Positions 63,662 through 64,000 of a stretch of 64,000 nt of DNA are shown piece by piece. Made by a program: the position numbers and the translations under genes. The stretch comes from Flammeovirga pectinis (GTDB lineage Bacteria > Bacteroidota > Bacteroidia > Cytophagales > Flammeovirgaceae), in NCBI RefSeq assembly GCF_003970675.1, contig NZ_CP034562.1:2604001-2668000 (forward strand), in the 5' to 3' direction. Position 1 is the first letter of the stretch, and each line of letters opens with the position of its first letter. The notes below the pieces were generated by a model, which was not told the origin of the DNA, made no database searches, and worked only from the letters and a program-made list of their open reading frames with translations.

Positions 63662-64000
63662 ATGGAAAAATTATTAAATAAACTTGAGGGAGACCGATTA
63701 ATATGGCTAGTGATGATTACACTATCTATGTTCTCCGTACTTGTTGTTTACAGTGCCACAGGATCTCTAGCTTATATGCAAGCAAACGGAGATAATGAAC
63801 ACTTTTTATTAAGACACTCTAGTTTGGTTTTTATAGGTCTAATTGGTGCTTTTGTATGTCACAGGATAGATTACATTTACTACTCTAGAATATCACGATA
63901 TGCCTTATTATTATCAATACCACTTTTACTTTTCACATGGGTTTTTGGTACTGAACTAAATAGTGCATCACGTTGGATTAGTATTCCATTCATAAATTTA
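63662..64000 (+). CDS. ftsW: FtsW-type lipid II polymerase, 3' partial
   Basis: 113 codons from the ATG at 63662 to the window edge with no stop. After a short cytoplasmic start (EKLLNKLEGDRLIWL) come three membrane segments, and VYSATGSLAY plus the closing NSASRWISI (the SEDS ASRWI motif) identify the SEDS family. Its place after murD makes FtsW more likely than RodA. Confidence 0.88.
   Translation, partial: MEKLLNKLEGDRLIWLVMITLSMFSVLVVYSATGSLAYMQANGDNEHFLLRHSSLVFIGLIGAFVCHRIDYIYYSRISRYALLLSIPLLLFTWVFGTELNSASRWISIPFINL

Noticed and set aside
1-64000. tRNA, rRNA genes, CRISPR arrays or phage genes
   Set aside because: No cloverleaf-like segments with TTCGA-type arms, no regularly spaced repeats and no phage structural genes were seen by eye in any gap.

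Overview
The window is AT-rich, densely coded chromosomal DNA from a Bacteroidota bacterium, most likely a marine Cytophagales member; a Flammeovirga-like genus is a guess from protein style. The signs are a Na+-pumping NADH:quinone reductase, LytTR and HTH-less NtrC-like regulators, the DUF1800/DUF1501 pair, 'AQ'-type signal peptides, short lipobox lipoproteins, almost no Shine-Dalgarno sequences, and many copies of the Bacteroidota -7 promoter box TAnnTTTG. No tRNA, rRNA or CRISPR array was seen. One complete insertion sequence is present.

Region 1 (1-16 kb) is respiratory and nitrate-linked. It holds a 5'-cut protein with a nitrite/sulfite-reductase-like half domain and a C-terminal rubredoxin, molybdopterin synthase (moaE, moaD), the nqrABCDE operon without nqrF, a nitroreductase, a two-repeat lipoprotein, moaA, and a periplasmic nitrate reductase operon (napA, a NapC-like tetraheme cytochrome, a small membrane protein). 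An alginate-export-type outer-membrane porin is divergent from napA. MoaA/D/E make the cofactor NapA needs, the cytochrome feeds it quinol electrons, and the porin could admit substrate. An IS3-family element (14654-16035) with terminal inverted repeats, a 3-bp target duplication and an A AAA AAG frameshift site sits between the porin stop codon and its original terminator.

Region 2 (16-37.5 kb) is mostly housekeeping and signalling: cmk, an LptF/G permease, a cysteine-free thioredoxin-fold protein, an AddA/RecB-like helicase-nuclease, an orphan LytTR regulator, a Ste24-type protease, an Rrf2 regulator with a cysteine cluster, a secreted PD40-caspase fusion, Sua5, a histidine kinase beside a SpoIIE-like protein with a degenerate first metal motif, pgi, and an NtrC-type regulator without its DNA-binding domain.

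Region 3 (37.5-56.9 kb) holds the DUF1800/DUF1501 export pair with a following lipoprotein, an RlmL/YpsC-like RNA methyltransferase, an AlbA_2 protein, a DUF84 NTPase, recN, purC, a STAS protein, rnz, a DUF4178-lipoprotein-membrane spermidine-synthase cluster, rmuC, a methyltransferase, a DUF481 outer-membrane protein and a coiled-coil membrane protein.

Region 4 (57.1-64 kb) is the division and cell-wall cluster ftsL-ftsI-murE-mraY-murD-ftsW, cut by the window end. The usual leading genes mraZ and rsmH are not in front of it.

The strongest candidates for an under-described system are the DUF4178-lipoprotein-spermidine-synthase cluster (49064-52103) and the secreted PD40-caspase fusion (25662-27365).
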